Source of the DNA: Leptolyngbya sp. NIES-3755
GTDB taxonomy: Bacteria; Cyanobacteriota; Cyanobacteriia; Leptolyngbyales; Leptolyngbyaceae
Reading direction: 5' to 3'
Assembly (NCBI GenBank): GCA_001548435.1
Contig: AP017308.1
Span: forward strand, 3,729,030 to 3,793,029
Length of the DNA stretch: 64,000 nucleotides
Made by a program: the position numbers and the translations under genes. Below are positions 44,764 to 54,075 of this stretch, in pieces; position 1 is the stretch's first letter; every line of letters starts with the position of its first letter. A model generated the notes under the pieces. The model did no database searches and was not told where the DNA came from. It worked only from the letters and a program-made list of their open reading frames with translations.

Positions 44764-45627
44764 ATGTCTTTTACAAAGTCAGCACTTATTGGGCTAAAAG
44801 CCGACCAATTCCGCCATCCGTTGGATTTGGAGGCAACCAACGCCCTAAGACAATTACCTGGATTAGATTTGGCAATCCGAACCCTTTTGGGTCCAGTTGC
44901 CGAGCAATTTTTCTATTTGGAAAACATCGCCTCTAGTATTCTTGTCAGCGAACAACAACTTCCAGATCTCCACAAATTATTAGTTGAAGCCGCGAGAATT
45001 CTAGATCTTGAAGCTCCTCAACTCTATGTTCGTCAGCATCCTGTTCCCAATGCGTACACGTTTGCGATGCGTGGACGACAGCCCTTTGTTGTGATGCACA
45101 CTTCGCTGATTGAATTACTCACACCTGAAGAAATTCAAGCGGTGATTGCTCACGAATTGGGACATCTCAAATGCGATCACAGTGTTTATCTCACGCTGGC
45201 AAATGTGCTGGTGTTAGCGGCGGGACAACTTCCGTTTCCGATCGGTGGCGTGATCACCCAAGGTTTACAAGCCCAAATTATGAACTGGGTTCGCTGTGCT
45301 GAATTTACCTGCGATCGCGCTGCTCTCCTAGCGACTCAAGATCCCCGAATCACCATGTCCGTGATGATGAAACTCACAGGCGGATCACCGACGTTAGCAA
45401 AACAATTAAACTTAGATGCGTTTATCGCTCAAGCCCGCGCTTACGATGACATCAGCAAGACTGAGATGGGCGAGATGCTTAAACAGCTTCAAACGGCTCA
45501 ATTGTCGCATCCGGTTCCAGTGTTAAGAGCGCGAGAAATCGATCGCTGGGCAAGTTCACAAGAGTATCAAACCTTGGTCGCGGCTCGATCGAATGACTCC
45601 TCAAAAGGCGGTTGGCGTAACTGGTAA
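44764..45627 (+). CDS. M48 family zinc metalloprotease
   Basis: A 287-aa HtpX/Ste24-like peptidase. The zinc motif HELGHLKCDH is near residue 130 and the third ligand lies in the ECxxDRA-like segment AEFTCDRAAL. A weakly hydrophobic stretch (YLTLANVLVLAAGQLPFPIGGV) follows the motif. It lacks the clear N-terminal membrane helices of HtpX and may be a cytosolic or peripheral member. It precedes a TMEM14 gene by 5 bases. Confidence 0.88.
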   Translation: MSFTKSALIGLKADQFRHPLDLEATNALRQLPGLDLAIRTLLGPVAEQFFYLENIASSILVSEQQLPDLHKLLVEAARILDLEAPQLYVRQHPVPNAYTFAMRGRQPFVVMHTSLIELLTPEEIQAVIAHELGHLKCDHSVYLTLANVLVLAAGQLPFPIGGVITQGLQAQIMNWVRCAEFTCDRAALLATQDPRITMSVMMKLTGGSPTLAKQLNLDAFIAQARAYDDISKTEMGEMLKQLQTAQLSHPVPVLRAREIDRWASSQEYQTLVAARSNDSSKGGWRNW

Positions 45628-45632
45628 ATCCC

Positions 45633-45986
45633 ATGATTTGGACCGTTTTGATTGCGGTGTACGGATTATTGATCGCGATCGGGGGCATCATTGGTTACAC
45701 GAAAGCCAGAAGCCGCGATTCGCTCTTAGTTGGATTGAGTAGTGGTGTTGCCCTTTTATTTGCGGCTTATGCAACTTCGACCACTCTGGGAAATCGAATC
45801 GGAGCTTTACTTTTTGCTGCCCTGATTGCGATCGCGTTGGCAATTTTCTTCAGTTTCCGCTGGCGAGTGACCCGAAAATTCATGCCAGCGGGACTGATGA
45901 CGATTCTGAGTACCGTTGCCACGATCGCATTTGCTGCTGGATTTGTGATCAATTGGGTATTGGCGTTAGATCCTCGATCGTATTAA
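45633..45986 (+). CDS. TMEM14 family membrane protein
   Basis: A 117-aa protein with four hydrophobic helices rich in Gly and Ala, matching the Tmemb_14 family (GGIIGYTKARSRDSLLVGLSSG is diagnostic). Eukaryotic and plastid relatives (TMEM14C, FAX1) move heme precursors or fatty acids across membranes. Its cyanobacterial function is not known. It is co-directional with the M48 gene and overlaps the convergent gene's stop by four bases. Confidence 0.85.
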   Translation: MIWTVLIAVYGLLIAIGGIIGYTKARSRDSLLVGLSSGVALLFAAYATSTTLGNRIGALLFAALIAIALAIFFSFRWRVTRKFMPAGLMTILSTVATIAFAAGFVINWVLALDPRSY

Positions 45987-46582
45987 TTCGACACCATCCA
46001 GACCAACATTCCGAGAACCTGATCCACAGGCGGGATCGGGTATTCCATCAAATCAAATGTTGCAGTTTGTTCTTTCAATTGCATAAACTTCCAAGCGCCA
46101 CCATTCGTGACACAGCCATAAACGGTTTGTAATGGATTATCGTTTTCAGCATTAAATTTCTGCGCTGCGATCATCTCCGCCAAGCATTGCCCCATTCCTG
46201 ATTTGAGGTCTGCTTTTTTTGCTTCGACAATGATCACCGCTGGCGCTTCAATAAACATTTGTTCCGGCGATCGACTCAGCAAAAAATCACAAGTTCCAGC
46301 GAGTCCAAGTTCCGGTGCAACCGTAAAATCTTCCCCAGAGAACAGACTAATTTGTCGATCGAGTCGTCTGCGAACTTCCATTAAAACTGGGCTGATGATT
46401 AATTCCGATCGCGCTTTTTCTGACCCGGTGGCAAGTGCAACAGGTAGCCCTTCCGCCAATTGGTCTTGAAGTAGATTACTTGGTGCAATGGATTCGATTT
46501 CAGGCAAAAAGCTTCCTCCCTCAATCAACGTCAGATTGAAGTCCTGTTTCACTTTTCGCAAACTGAAATCGCTATACGCCAT
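45983..46582 (-). CDS. PD-(D/E)XK-like hypothetical protein
   Basis: A 199-aa protein whose core resembles a restriction-endonuclease fold: GLAGTCDFLLSRS followed by AVIIVEAKKADL gives the D-(x)n-ExK pattern. The rest is alpha/beta with a conserved YGCVTNGGAWKFMQL. Similar proteins are common in cyanobacteria and have no assigned role. It may be a nuclease or a degenerate nuclease-fold protein. It starts 3 bases after the FHA gene stop. Confidence 0.65.
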   Translation of the reverse strand: MAYSDFSLRKVKQDFNLTLIEGGSFLPEIESIAPSNLLQDQLAEGLPVALATGSEKARSELIISPVLMEVRRRLDRQISLFSGEDFTVAPELGLAGTCDFLLSRSPEQMFIEAPAVIIVEAKKADLKSGMGQCLAEMIAAQKFNAENDNPLQTVYGCVTNGGAWKFMQLKEQTATFDLMEYPIPPVDQVLGMLVWMVSN

Positions 46583-46585
46583 TGG

Positions 46586-47239
46586 CTAAATTTGAAACAA
46601 AAACGAGACCTTATCACCTTTACCGAGCGAAATACGATCGCCTGCTCTCAGTCGATGCCGATTGCCCATTGGAAGCGGTGAATTGTTGATGTACGTGCCA
46701 TTCGAGCTACCGACATCTTCAATGTAGTACGCATCTCCCTCAATCCGAATATCAGCATGAATCCGCGAAACGACTTCAGAATTCGGGAAGCCAGACATAT
46801 CAATATCTGGAGGAATACGATCGTTGGGTTTGCCAATATGAACCACGAGCAATCCTGGCGGAATTTCAATTTCCGTACTCGTTTGCAAATTCAATAATCG
46901 GGCGAAGGACTGCTGAATCTGCGTCATAGAATTCTGCTTGGGAGCAGGAGTCGCTTCAGCTTGGGTCGGAAGCACGATCGGATCAGGCTCGATCAAGGGA
47001 TCAGGCACAACCGGATCGGGGAGTTGTTGCGGATCAGGCAGCGAAGATTCAGGAGTTGATAGCATAGGAGCGCTCACAGAGTTCAAGTTAAAGCCGCACT
47101 GTCCGCAAAAACTGGCATCAGATTGAACAGATGAACCGCAATTGGGACATGCGATCGTAGACGGCAGGGGTGTGTAACAAGCTTCACACTGAACTGCACT
47201 ATCGGGATTGGGATGATTGCAATTGGGACAAACAATCAT
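46586..47239 (-). CDS. FHA-domain protein with two zinc ribbons
   Basis: A 217-aa signalling adaptor. The N-terminus has two zinc ribbons (CPNCNHPNPDSAVQCEAC and CPNCGSSVQ...CGQCG), then a long Pro/Asp linker, and a C-terminal forkhead-associated domain (residues ~130-215) with the phosphothreonine-binding pattern EVVSRIHADI and SSNGTYIN. FHA domains bind phosphothreonine peptides made by Ser/Thr kinases. It probably forms an operon with the downstream nuclease-like gene. Confidence 0.88.
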   Translation of the reverse strand: MIVCPNCNHPNPDSAVQCEACYTPLPSTIACPNCGSSVQSDASFCGQCGFNLNSVSAPMLSTPESSLPDPQQLPDPVVPDPLIEPDPIVLPTQAEATPAPKQNSMTQIQQSFARLLNLQTSTEIEIPPGLLVVHIGKPNDRIPPDIDMSGFPNSEVVSRIHADIRIEGDAYYIEDVGSSNGTYINNSPLPMGNRHRLRAGDRISLGKGDKVSFLFQI

Positions 47240-47337
47240 TCAGGGATTTCCATCAAAGTTAAATTGATCATATCCGTCAGAAGTTCAGCAGAGAACGTAC
47301 TTGTAATAAATACAAGCTGAATTTTTGGATTTCGGGA

Positions 47338-47427
47338 TTAGAAACGGGAAGAACACTTCACTATCAACAGACTCGTGGTATCCGTGAACGGAAACGGCAC
47401 AATCACAACTTCAAACTGATTATAAAT
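47338..47427 (-). pseudogene. remnant of a MazF/PemK-type toxin gene
   Basis: Directly overlapping the end of the antitoxin-like gene is a 29-codon frame, IYNQFEVVIVPFPFTDTTS, that matches the N-terminal strand of MazF/PemK toxins (xxFDVVxVPFPFTD). It then runs out of similarity and hits a stop at 47338. The central KRRPALV part and the rest of the toxin are absent. The remaining ~95 bases before the FHA gene hold only stop-rich sequence. Confidence 0.6.
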
Positions 47428-47677
47428 CTGCGTAGGCTTGCTCATCCGCTTCTGATTCCCATTCACTCATTAGGCTAGAAACGCTTTCAAGATACACTCG
47501 ATCAGCGGGATCAAATGTGCCATGAATTTCCGTTGTTTCCAATGGTTGGGATCTTTCTTGAACCGTTGATCCCTCTAAAACGATGACCTCAACGGTTTCC
47601 CCAACTCGAAAGGGTAAACCTTGTAACAAGACCTTGCCATCTTCTAGAACAACCGTTTCTACTTTGTACGCATTCAT
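47420..47677 (-). CDS. antitoxin-like protein of a decayed toxin-antitoxin pair
   Basis: An 85-aa protein with a short beta-rich N-terminal half (KVLLQGLPFRVGETVEVIVLEG), compatible with a SpoVT/AbrB-like or related small DNA-binding fold, and an acidic helical C-terminal half (SLMSEWESEADEQAYADL) suited to wrap a toxin. Similar proteins occur in front of MazF genes in cyanobacteria. Here only a MazF remnant overlaps its 3' end, so it survives as an orphan. Confidence 0.65.
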   Translation of the reverse strand: MNAYKVETVVLEDGKVLLQGLPFRVGETVEVIVLEGSTVQERSQPLETTEIHGTFDPADRVYLESVSSLMSEWESEADEQAYADL

Positions 47678-47781
47678 TCTGTGCGACTCTCCGATCGACT
47701 TTGGCTCTTATTGTGGCGTATTCTCCCACTCCTACGAAAGCTGAGGCTGACCAAGAGAGTGGTTACAAAAAAGATTTAGAA

Positions 47782-47871
47782 CGGAGAGAGAGGGATTCGA
47801 ACCCTCGGTACGGTTCAAGACCGTACAACAGATTAGCAATCTGCCGCTTTCGACCACTCAGCCATCTCTCC
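47782..47871 (-). tRNA. tRNA-Ser (anticodon GCU)
   Basis: Acceptor GGAGAGA (47865-47871) pairs with TCTCTCC (47783-47789), discriminator G at 47782. The anticodon stem-loop CAGATTGCTAATCTG has anticodon GCT (47835-47837). A long variable arm (GTACGGTC...GACCGTAC-like) and the T arm GAGGGTTCGAATCCCTC complete a class II tRNA. CCA is not encoded. Confidence 0.97.
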
Positions 47872-47942
47872 AGAGTGACGAGTCACATCATAACAGACTT
47901 TCTGTGACTCGATCGCATGATTTTTGTGCGGAAGTGAAGAAT

Positions 47943-49034
47943 CTAGTGAATCACGAAGCTGAAACTTGCAAGCAAAGCGGCGATCGCATAAAACCATCCG
48001 ACAACCTGCGTTTCTGTCCAGCCTGTCAATTCCAAATGATTGTGGAACGGTGACATCTTGAATAAGCGCTTACCGACTCCATTCGCGTCTTTGGTCGCTT
48101 TGTAATAAGTGACTTGAGCAATCACTGAGAGCGTTTCGAGGAAGAATAGACCACTGAGGATCAAGAGCGCAAACAATGAATTGGTGAGTAATCCGACCGC
48201 TGCAAGTGCGCCTCCAAGTGCCAGCGATCCGGTATCGCCCATGAACACTTTTGCCGGGTTGCGGTTGTGAACCAAGAATCCAAGGCAGCCCCCGCTTAGA
48301 GCAGAGCAGAAGACTCCAAGATCGGGATGTTCAGGGAAGACGAGAGCGCCGAGACCGAGAAGCGCGATCGCAACCGTTCCTCCTGCTAATCCATCCATGC
48401 CATCGGTCAAGTTGGTCGCGTTGCTTTCTGCCACAAGAACAAAGCAAGCTAAGACCCAGAACAAAGTTCCCAAAGGCAACACTAGACCGAACGGAAGCGC
48501 GATCGTCGTCAAGCTCGAACTCGTCACCATCAACCAGAGACAGAACACAACTGCGAAAAAGATTTGCAGCCCCATCTTGGTTTTGGGAGAAATACCTTTG
48601 TTCGACTTGCGACGAATGATTTGCCAATCGTCGATAAAGCCGATTCCAGCATACGAAAGAGTCAGCGCAGAAACCGCGATCACATTGCTATCGAAATTGG
48701 AGAGATAAAGCGCGATCGCGACCGCAACGGGAACAAAGAAAGCGCCTCCCATCGTCGGGGTTCCTGCCTTCTTTAGATGCGATTGGGGACCATCTTCGCG
48801 AATAATTTGTCCCGCTTTCAACGCTTTGAGAAAGGGAACTGCCCAGTAGCCTACACCCGCTGTTGCAAGTCCGCTCATCCATAAGGGGAAAGTCAGCGAT
48901 GCACTCTGGCTCCAGACTCGACCACTAAAGTGATCAAGACCGATCGAAGCGATCGTGACTCCGATCGTTAATAAAAGGAACAGTCTCGTTCCTGAAAAAT
49001 TTAAGGCTCGTCCTGTAAAAAGTTTCGCGTCCAC
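47943..49034 (-). CDS. mraY: phospho-N-acetylmuramoyl-pentapeptide transferase
   Basis: This membrane enzyme transfers phospho-MurNAc-pentapeptide from UDP to undecaprenyl phosphate, making lipid I, the first membrane step of peptidoglycan synthesis. The 363-aa protein has the family motifs: KAGTPTMGGAFF, IGFIDDWQIIRR, the Asp/Asn-rich NLTDGMDGLAGG, FMGDTGSLALGG and SPFHNHLELTGW, in about ten helices. It stands outside any mur/mra cluster, as is usual in cyanobacteria. Confidence 0.96.
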   Translation of the reverse strand: MDAKLFTGRALNFSGTRLFLLLTIGVTIASIGLDHFSGRVWSQSASLTFPLWMSGLATAGVGYWAVPFLKALKAGQIIREDGPQSHLKKAGTPTMGGAFFVPVAVAIALYLSNFDSNVIAVSALTLSYAGIGFIDDWQIIRRKSNKGISPKTKMGLQIFFAVVFCLWLMVTSSSLTTIALPFGLVLPLGTLFWVLACFVLVAESNATNLTDGMDGLAGGTVAIALLGLGALVFPEHPDLGVFCSALSGGCLGFLVHNRNPAKVFMGDTGSLALGGALAAVGLLTNSLFALLILSGLFFLETLSVIAQVTYYKATKDANGVGKRLFKMSPFHNHLELTGWTETQVVGWFYAIAALLASFSFVIH

Positions 49035-49108
49035 AAGAATTCACTTCACTCCGCACATTTACACCACACCGGACTGTCAGGGACTAGATCGCTCTAGCCC
49101 CGCATCGT

Positions 49109-49351
49109 CTATTCGTCGTCTAAACCGAGATCACTATCGTCATCATCGTCACTATCAAACGCGCCGCCGTCGTTTTCCATCAGTTCGTTAATTTCTTCCT
49201 CATCATCGAGGTAATCGAAATCTGCATTATCACGAGCGAGGAGACGACCTGAGCTTTCGAGCCAATCGAGAATCGAAGACTCCTGCTGCATGGGAATGAC
49301 CGCTGCGCGTTGGTTTCGAGTTTCTTGACGTAAGGAGGGATTGTAAGTCAT
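49109..49351 (-). CDS. DUF3134 protein
   Basis: An 80-aa cyanobacteria-specific protein: MTYNPSLRQETRNQRAAVIP, then SSILDWLESSGRLLARD, then a very acidic tail (DDDDDSDLGLDDE). Function unknown. A CTATAA-type -10 element lies about 45 bases upstream of its start. Confidence 0.85.
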   Translation of the reverse strand: MTYNPSLRQETRNQRAAVIPMQQESSILDWLESSGRLLARDNADFDYLDDEEEINELMENDGGAFDSDDDDDSDLGLDDE

Positions 49352-49632
49352 TGAGCGTTTCTAACTCCAGCGCTATTAAGTATCCACTTTTATAGTAGAT
49401 CGACCGAAACACCCGAAGTGTACCATTTTGGGTCACATTTGCAAGATGTTTTTTGCTCGAATGGAAGCAATTTTTGGGGTCGGTCTATTTGATTTAGATT
49501 CAAGCATTTTCCACGGATTCCTGAAATTGTCAAGCAAATCATTCCCAAAATTCAATAAAGAATGTTTTTTTACCTGAAACAGAGCGGGGGAGAGCCGTTA
49601 GGATTGATCTCTATCTACGCTGGAATAGCATC

Positions 49633-50217
49633 ATGATCGGGAAAGCGGCTTTACTTGAAGTGATTGCTGGAAAAAATCGCGGATTGCTGGCAAATGAGGC
49701 TCAGAAACAGGGAATTCTTGCTGCGATCGCACAGCTTGAGGATCGAAATCCCACACCCAGACCGATCGAGGCGTTGAGTCTGTTGGATGGCGATTGGCGG
49801 CTACTTTATACGACGAGTCGTGGGATTCTTGGAATTGATCAATTTCCCTTTCTCAAATTGGGACAGGTTTATCAGTGTATTCGCGCACCGGAAGCGAAAA
49901 TATACAACATTGCGGAAGTGTCAGGACTGCCGTTTTTAGAGGGAATCGTTTCGGTTGCGGCGCGATTTCGTCCGGTTTCAGAAAAGCGAGTCGATGTGAA
50001 ATTTGAGCGATCGATTCTCGGACTACAGCGGTTAATCGAGTACCAGTCACCCGCTCACTTTATTCACCAGCTAGAATCCGGTAAGAAGGTTACTGCGATC
50101 GACTTCAGTATCGAGAACCGGGATCAACAAGGTTGGCTCGATATTACCTATCTGGATGAGGATTTGCGGATCGGTCGCGGGAACGAGGGCAGTGTATTCG
50201 TTTTAACCAAAGAGTAA
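49633..50217 (+). CDS. PAP/fibrillin family protein
   Basis: A 194-aa lipocalin-like protein of the plastid lipid-associated protein (fibrillin) family, associated with thylakoid lipid or plastoglobule-like bodies and with stress protection. The N-terminal part (LLEVIAGKNRGLLANE) and the DGDWRLLYTTSRGILGIDQFP motif are diagnostic, and the C-terminal strand (WLDITYLDEDLRIGRGNEGSVFVLTK) closes the barrel with the conserved Asp-Arg pair. Good start at ATG 49633. Confidence 0.92.
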   Translation: MIGKAALLEVIAGKNRGLLANEAQKQGILAAIAQLEDRNPTPRPIEALSLLDGDWRLLYTTSRGILGIDQFPFLKLGQVYQCIRAPEAKIYNIAEVSGLPFLEGIVSVAARFRPVSEKRVDVKFERSILGLQRLIEYQSPAHFIHQLESGKKVTAIDFSIENRDQQGWLDITYLDEDLRIGRGNEGSVFVLTKE

Positions 50218-50222
50218 ACCCG

Positions 50223-50987
50223 ATGCGACTTTCCCAAGGTCATCTCAATTTATTAGAACTGTGTCCGCGAAAATTTCAGCACACGTATTTAGAACAGTTA
50301 GGATCACCGAATTCTCCGGATCAACAAGAGCGACTTTTGGCGGGCAGTCGGTTTCACTCTTTGATGCAGCAGTGGGAAATGGGTTTACCGATCGAGCCTT
50401 TCTTACAGGAAGATTCGCAACTGAGACAATGGTTTCATGCTTTTATCGGAGCCGCACCGCAAATTCTCCAAATTCACGATCCAATGTTCCGAGAAAGCGA
50501 ACATCTACGAATGTTGGAATTTCAAGGACATATTTTGACGGTTATCTATGATTTGCTGATTCTGACCGAGCAAGAAGCGCAGATTCTCGATTGGAAAACT
50601 TATCCCAAGCCCTCGAAAACAGATTTGTCTCAGAGTTGGCAGTCTCGACTGTACCCGTTTGTATTAGCGGAAACGAGCGATTATGCACCTGAGCAGATTT
50701 CGATGACGTATTGGTTTTTTCAAGCGAACGGGGAAATGGCTCAGAGCTTGAAACTGCCTTACAGTGCGAAACAGCATGAGGAAACGCGGCAAGTGTTATC
50801 TCGATCGCTGAATCAGTTTAGTGAATGGCTCGATCGATATGAGACGCAAGGCGAACTTTTTCCGCAACTTCCCGAAACTGCCTCAGAATGTTCGGACTGT
50901 AGTTATGCAATTCGGTGTTATCGATCGACTCAAGCGCTAGAACCCGTTGAACTGTCGTTTGCAGAAATTCAGGAAGTGCCGTTGTGA
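50223..50987 (+). CDS. PD-(D/E)XK (RecB-type) nuclease family protein
   Basis: A 254-aa stand-alone nuclease-fold protein. The N-terminal LSQGHLNLLELCPRKFQHTY, the ILDWKTYP motif (catalytic Asp and Lys) near residue 120 and the C-terminal Cys set (ECSDCSYAIRCY) match the RecB/Cas4-like PDDEXK_1 family, in which four Cys can hold an Fe-S cluster. Here one Cys is near the N-terminus (LCPRK) and three at the C-terminus, as in AddB/Cas4. It starts 5 bases after the PAP gene. No cas genes are nearby, so it is not a CRISPR Cas4. Confidence 0.82.
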   Translation: MRLSQGHLNLLELCPRKFQHTYLEQLGSPNSPDQQERLLAGSRFHSLMQQWEMGLPIEPFLQEDSQLRQWFHAFIGAAPQILQIHDPMFRESEHLRMLEFQGHILTVIYDLLILTEQEAQILDWKTYPKPSKTDLSQSWQSRLYPFVLAETSDYAPEQISMTYWFFQANGEMAQSLKLPYSAKQHEETRQVLSRSLNQFSEWLDRYETQGELFPQLPETASECSDCSYAIRCYRSTQALEPVELSFAEIQEVPL

Positions 50988-50992
50988 AATGA

Positions 50993-51574
50993 TTAGGCTT
51001 GAAAAACTGCTTCAGCGGTCAATTGTAAGTTTGGAAATTCAGGCGAAATAATCTGAGATTGACCCCTGAAGATTCCAAATTCGATGTAGCGACCGAGTTC
51101 TAGTTTCAGTACGGTAATTGTTCGATTTAGCGGATCGATCAGCCAATACTCAAGAATTCCGATCGCTTCGTACTGTGCACGTTTGTTAATTAAATCCCTA
51201 CCGCGATTGGTCTTTCCAGGGCTAAGGACTTCTGCAACCATTCGGGGAGGAGGCATCTCGATCGTAATCGTTAGACGCTTCTGGGTGAGTTCTAAATGTT
51301 CCTCACGCAAAACGACTAAATCAGGGTAACGATTTGCTGCATCGTCACTCTGCAATACCGGAACCTGAATCTCGCATTTTCCCAGACGCACGAGTCGCCG
51401 ATTAATGAGGCTGATTAATTCGTCGCGCAGATTGAGCGCAATCCAATCGTTTGGTTCTGATCCTGGCGGCAACTCGACCAATTCTCCATGAATTAATTCA
51501 TACTGACGATCGCAGTTATCATCGTAAACGAGGTACTCTTCAAAGCTGGAGAATCGCAGTTTGGCTTGAGTCAT
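50993..51574 (-). CDS. Uma2 family (DUF820) putative endonuclease
   Basis: A 193-aa protein of a nuclease-fold family greatly expanded in cyanobacteria. It has the typical YELIHGELVELPPGSEPNDWIA, the Asp in RYPDLVVLR, and PRMVAEVLSPGKTNRGRDLINKRAQY followed by YWLIDP. Function is unknown. The genes are often many per genome and may be mobile-like. Confidence 0.88.
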   Translation of the reverse strand: MTQAKLRFSSFEEYLVYDDNCDRQYELIHGELVELPPGSEPNDWIALNLRDELISLINRRLVRLGKCEIQVPVLQSDDAANRYPDLVVLREEHLELTQKRLTITIEMPPPRMVAEVLSPGKTNRGRDLINKRAQYEAIGILEYWLIDPLNRTITVLKLELGRYIEFGIFRGQSQIISPEFPNLQLTAEAVFQA

Positions 51575-51657
51575 GTCTGTGTCGTCGCTTGATGTATTGA
51601 TCGTAGCGCAAGTGGTGATTTTCTTATAGTATTTATGTATTTATTGTATTGCTTCCT

Positions 51658-53916
51658 ATGACTGACCCAGTTTCGCAGTGGCAAATTCATGCTGATTCTG
51701 ATGTTCCGGAGCCGTTTGTTCAAGCGGTCAAGCAACTGGCTGGAATTGAAGGGCGGTATCTGCCTCGATTGTTGTGGCAACGGGGAATTCGAGAGGTTGA
51801 ACAGTTAGCGGGCTATTTATTTGCAGCGAACTATCAGCCGACGAGTGCCATTGAATTTGGTCAAGAAATGCAGTGGGCGGTACGGCGATTGAGGCAAGCG
51901 ATCGGGCGAAAAGAAGCGATCGCAATCTGGGGTGATTTTGATGCCGATGGGGTCACTTCAACGGCGGTGCTTTGGGATGGTTTGGGACAGTTCTTTCCGC
52001 AGAATGAAAAGCTGTTCTACTACATTCCAAATCGGTTTACTGAATCACACGGACTTTCTAAAACTGGGATTGATCAACTGAAACACGTCCAAGTGATTGT
52101 GACTTGTGACACGGGCAGTACGAACTTAGAAGAAATTCAGTACGCTCAAAGTTTGGGAATTGATGTGATTGTGACGGATCATCATACGCTGCCAGAATTA
52201 CGCCCGCCTGTGATTGCGATCGTCAATCCTCGATCATTAGAAAAAGATCATCCTTTCGCTTCACTCTCTGGAGTTGCTGTCGCTTATAAGCTCGTGGAAG
52301 CCTTGTATGAAGCATTACCGGACATCCCCGAAAAGCCAATTGAGCATTTACTTGATTTAGTTGCGATCGGATTAATTGCTGATTTAGTTGAACTAAAAGG
52401 GGACTGTCGCTATCTAGCTCAGAAAGGAATTGAACAATTACAGAAGCAATCGACCCAAGAAGCAACTCGTCCGGGTATTACCAGACTGTTAGAACTGTGT
52501 AAGCGATCGGGCGATCGACCGACTGATATTTCGTTTGGCTTGGGTCCTCGAATCAATGCAGTAAGCCGAATTCAGGGTGACGCTCATTTTTGTGTGGAAC
52601 TGCTAACGAGTCAGGATGTGCAACGCTGCCGAGAACTTGCGGACGAAACAGAACTTGCAAATACTCGTCGTAAAGCCTTGCAAAAAGATGTCCTACAGCA
52701 AGCAAAAGCAAAATTAGCTCAGATTGATTTATCTACAACAGGCGTGATTGTACTGTGGGATGAACAATGGAGCGGTGGTGTACTCGGATTAGTTGCAGGT
52801 CAGATTGCTCAGGAGTATGGGAAGCCGACGATTTTACTCACAATTGATGGTGAATATGCGAAGGGATCGGCACGATCGACAAATCGAATTGATCTTTATC
52901 AGTTAGTCAAAGATCAGGAACATCTGTTGCATCGGTTTGGAGGACATCCATTTGCAGCGGGACTGAGTTTAGCGATCGACAATCTTCCATTATTTGCTCA
53001 AGCGATCAATCAGCGTTTATTACAACAAAGTGATCCGCCCACTCCAACCATTCAAGCGGATCTTTGTGTCACGATTAGCGAACTAGGATTAGAACTCTAC
53101 AAAGAGCTTCGATTGATTGAACCTTGTGGGATGGGCAATCCAATTCCGAAGTTATTGATCCAAAATTGTTGGTTCCAAGCAGGTCGGAATATGAAGCTTC
53201 AAGATCTGCGTGGACGCAAAGTGGAATACATTCGCACTCCGTTCACGATCTGGGATGAAACCGTTGAGAAAGGATTTCATGGAGTTTGGTGGGGACATTA
53301 TGCGTATGAGCTTCCGACAGGTCGATGTGATGCGATCGTTGAACTTGAGAACAATACTTATCACAAACGGTACGAAGTTCGATTAGTCGCTGTTCGCGCT
53401 TGTGATGAAGTGAATGTGACTGCAAATCTGCAATGGTTATTAGATTGGAGAACACAGAGAACGGAAGAAAAAGCAATCGAGCTTAAAACCGCACCTGCAA
53501 GTTGGATCGAGTTTCAAACCTGGTTCAGACGAGCAATCAATCAACAGTTACCATTAGCGATCGCATATCCTCAACCGACTGTAATTCCAGCAACTGAAAT
53601 TTGGCAAACTTTAGTCGGCATTGCTAAATATCTGAGTCGGACTGAAAAGACTGCAACTCGGCAGCAATTCTACGATCGCTTACAGATCGGTGATGTGGCT
53701 CTGAAAGCTGGAATTCAAGCTTTAGAGCAATTTGGATTTCATGTGACTTATGAGAATCATTGTTTCAAAGTCACGATGAGCGAAGTTAGTCACGATAAAG
53801 CCAATACTACGATCGAACAATTTCTAACGGCTGTGCGCGAAGAACAGTTTTATCGACAGTATTTTGCACAAGTTCCGTTTAGTACGATTCAAGCGATCGC
53901 GAGTCAGTGGAACTAA
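51658..53916 (+). CDS. recJ: single-stranded-DNA-specific exonuclease RecJ
   Basis: A 5'-3' single-strand DNA exonuclease for recombination and mismatch repair. The DHH phosphoesterase core has WGDFDADGVTS, CDTGSTN, VTDHHTLPE and the DHHA1 segment with FGGHPFAAGLSL. The 752-aa length exceeds the E. coli enzyme (577 aa) because of a long C-terminal extension after about residue 560, as in other cyanobacterial RecJ proteins. The ATG at 51658 is preferred over TTG 51649. Confidence 0.93.
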   Translation: MTDPVSQWQIHADSDVPEPFVQAVKQLAGIEGRYLPRLLWQRGIREVEQLAGYLFAANYQPTSAIEFGQEMQWAVRRLRQAIGRKEAIAIWGDFDADGVTSTAVLWDGLGQFFPQNEKLFYYIPNRFTESHGLSKTGIDQLKHVQVIVTCDTGSTNLEEIQYAQSLGIDVIVTDHHTLPELRPPVIAIVNPRSLEKDHPFASLSGVAVAYKLVEALYEALPDIPEKPIEHLLDLVAIGLIADLVELKGDCRYLAQKGIEQLQKQSTQEATRPGITRLLELCKRSGDRPTDISFGLGPRINAVSRIQGDAHFCVELLTSQDVQRCRELADETELANTRRKALQKDVLQQAKAKLAQIDLSTTGVIVLWDEQWSGGVLGLVAGQIAQEYGKPTILLTIDGEYAKGSARSTNRIDLYQLVKDQEHLLHRFGGHPFAAGLSLAIDNLPLFAQAINQRLLQQSDPPTPTIQADLCVTISELGLELYKELRLIEPCGMGNPIPKLLIQNCWFQAGRNMKLQDLRGRKVEYIRTPFTIWDETVEKGFHGVWWGHYAYELPTGRCDAIVELENNTYHKRYEVRLVAVRACDEVNVTANLQWLLDWRTQRTEEKAIELKTAPASWIEFQTWFRRAINQQLPLAIAYPQPTVIPATEIWQTLVGIAKYLSRTEKTATRQQFYDRLQIGDVALKAGIQALEQFGFHVTYENHCFKVTMSEVSHDKANTTIEQFLTAVREEQFYRQYFAQVPFSTIQAIASQWN

Positions 53917-54075
53917 GGCGCAGGATTTGGATATTGTGTGTAAACTTCATCGATCACTTTCAAAATCTCAGGTGTAAGTTCCGCCTGATGAGAGAATTCA
54001 TGTCATCCGAGCGATACAAGCATTTTGGAGAACCAATTCATTAAGATAGCACTGAACTGCTGGAAAGACGCTCAA

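Noticed and set aside
50223-50987. Cas4 of a CRISPR system.
   Set aside because: The fold is Cas4/RecB-like but there are no cas genes or arrays within reach.
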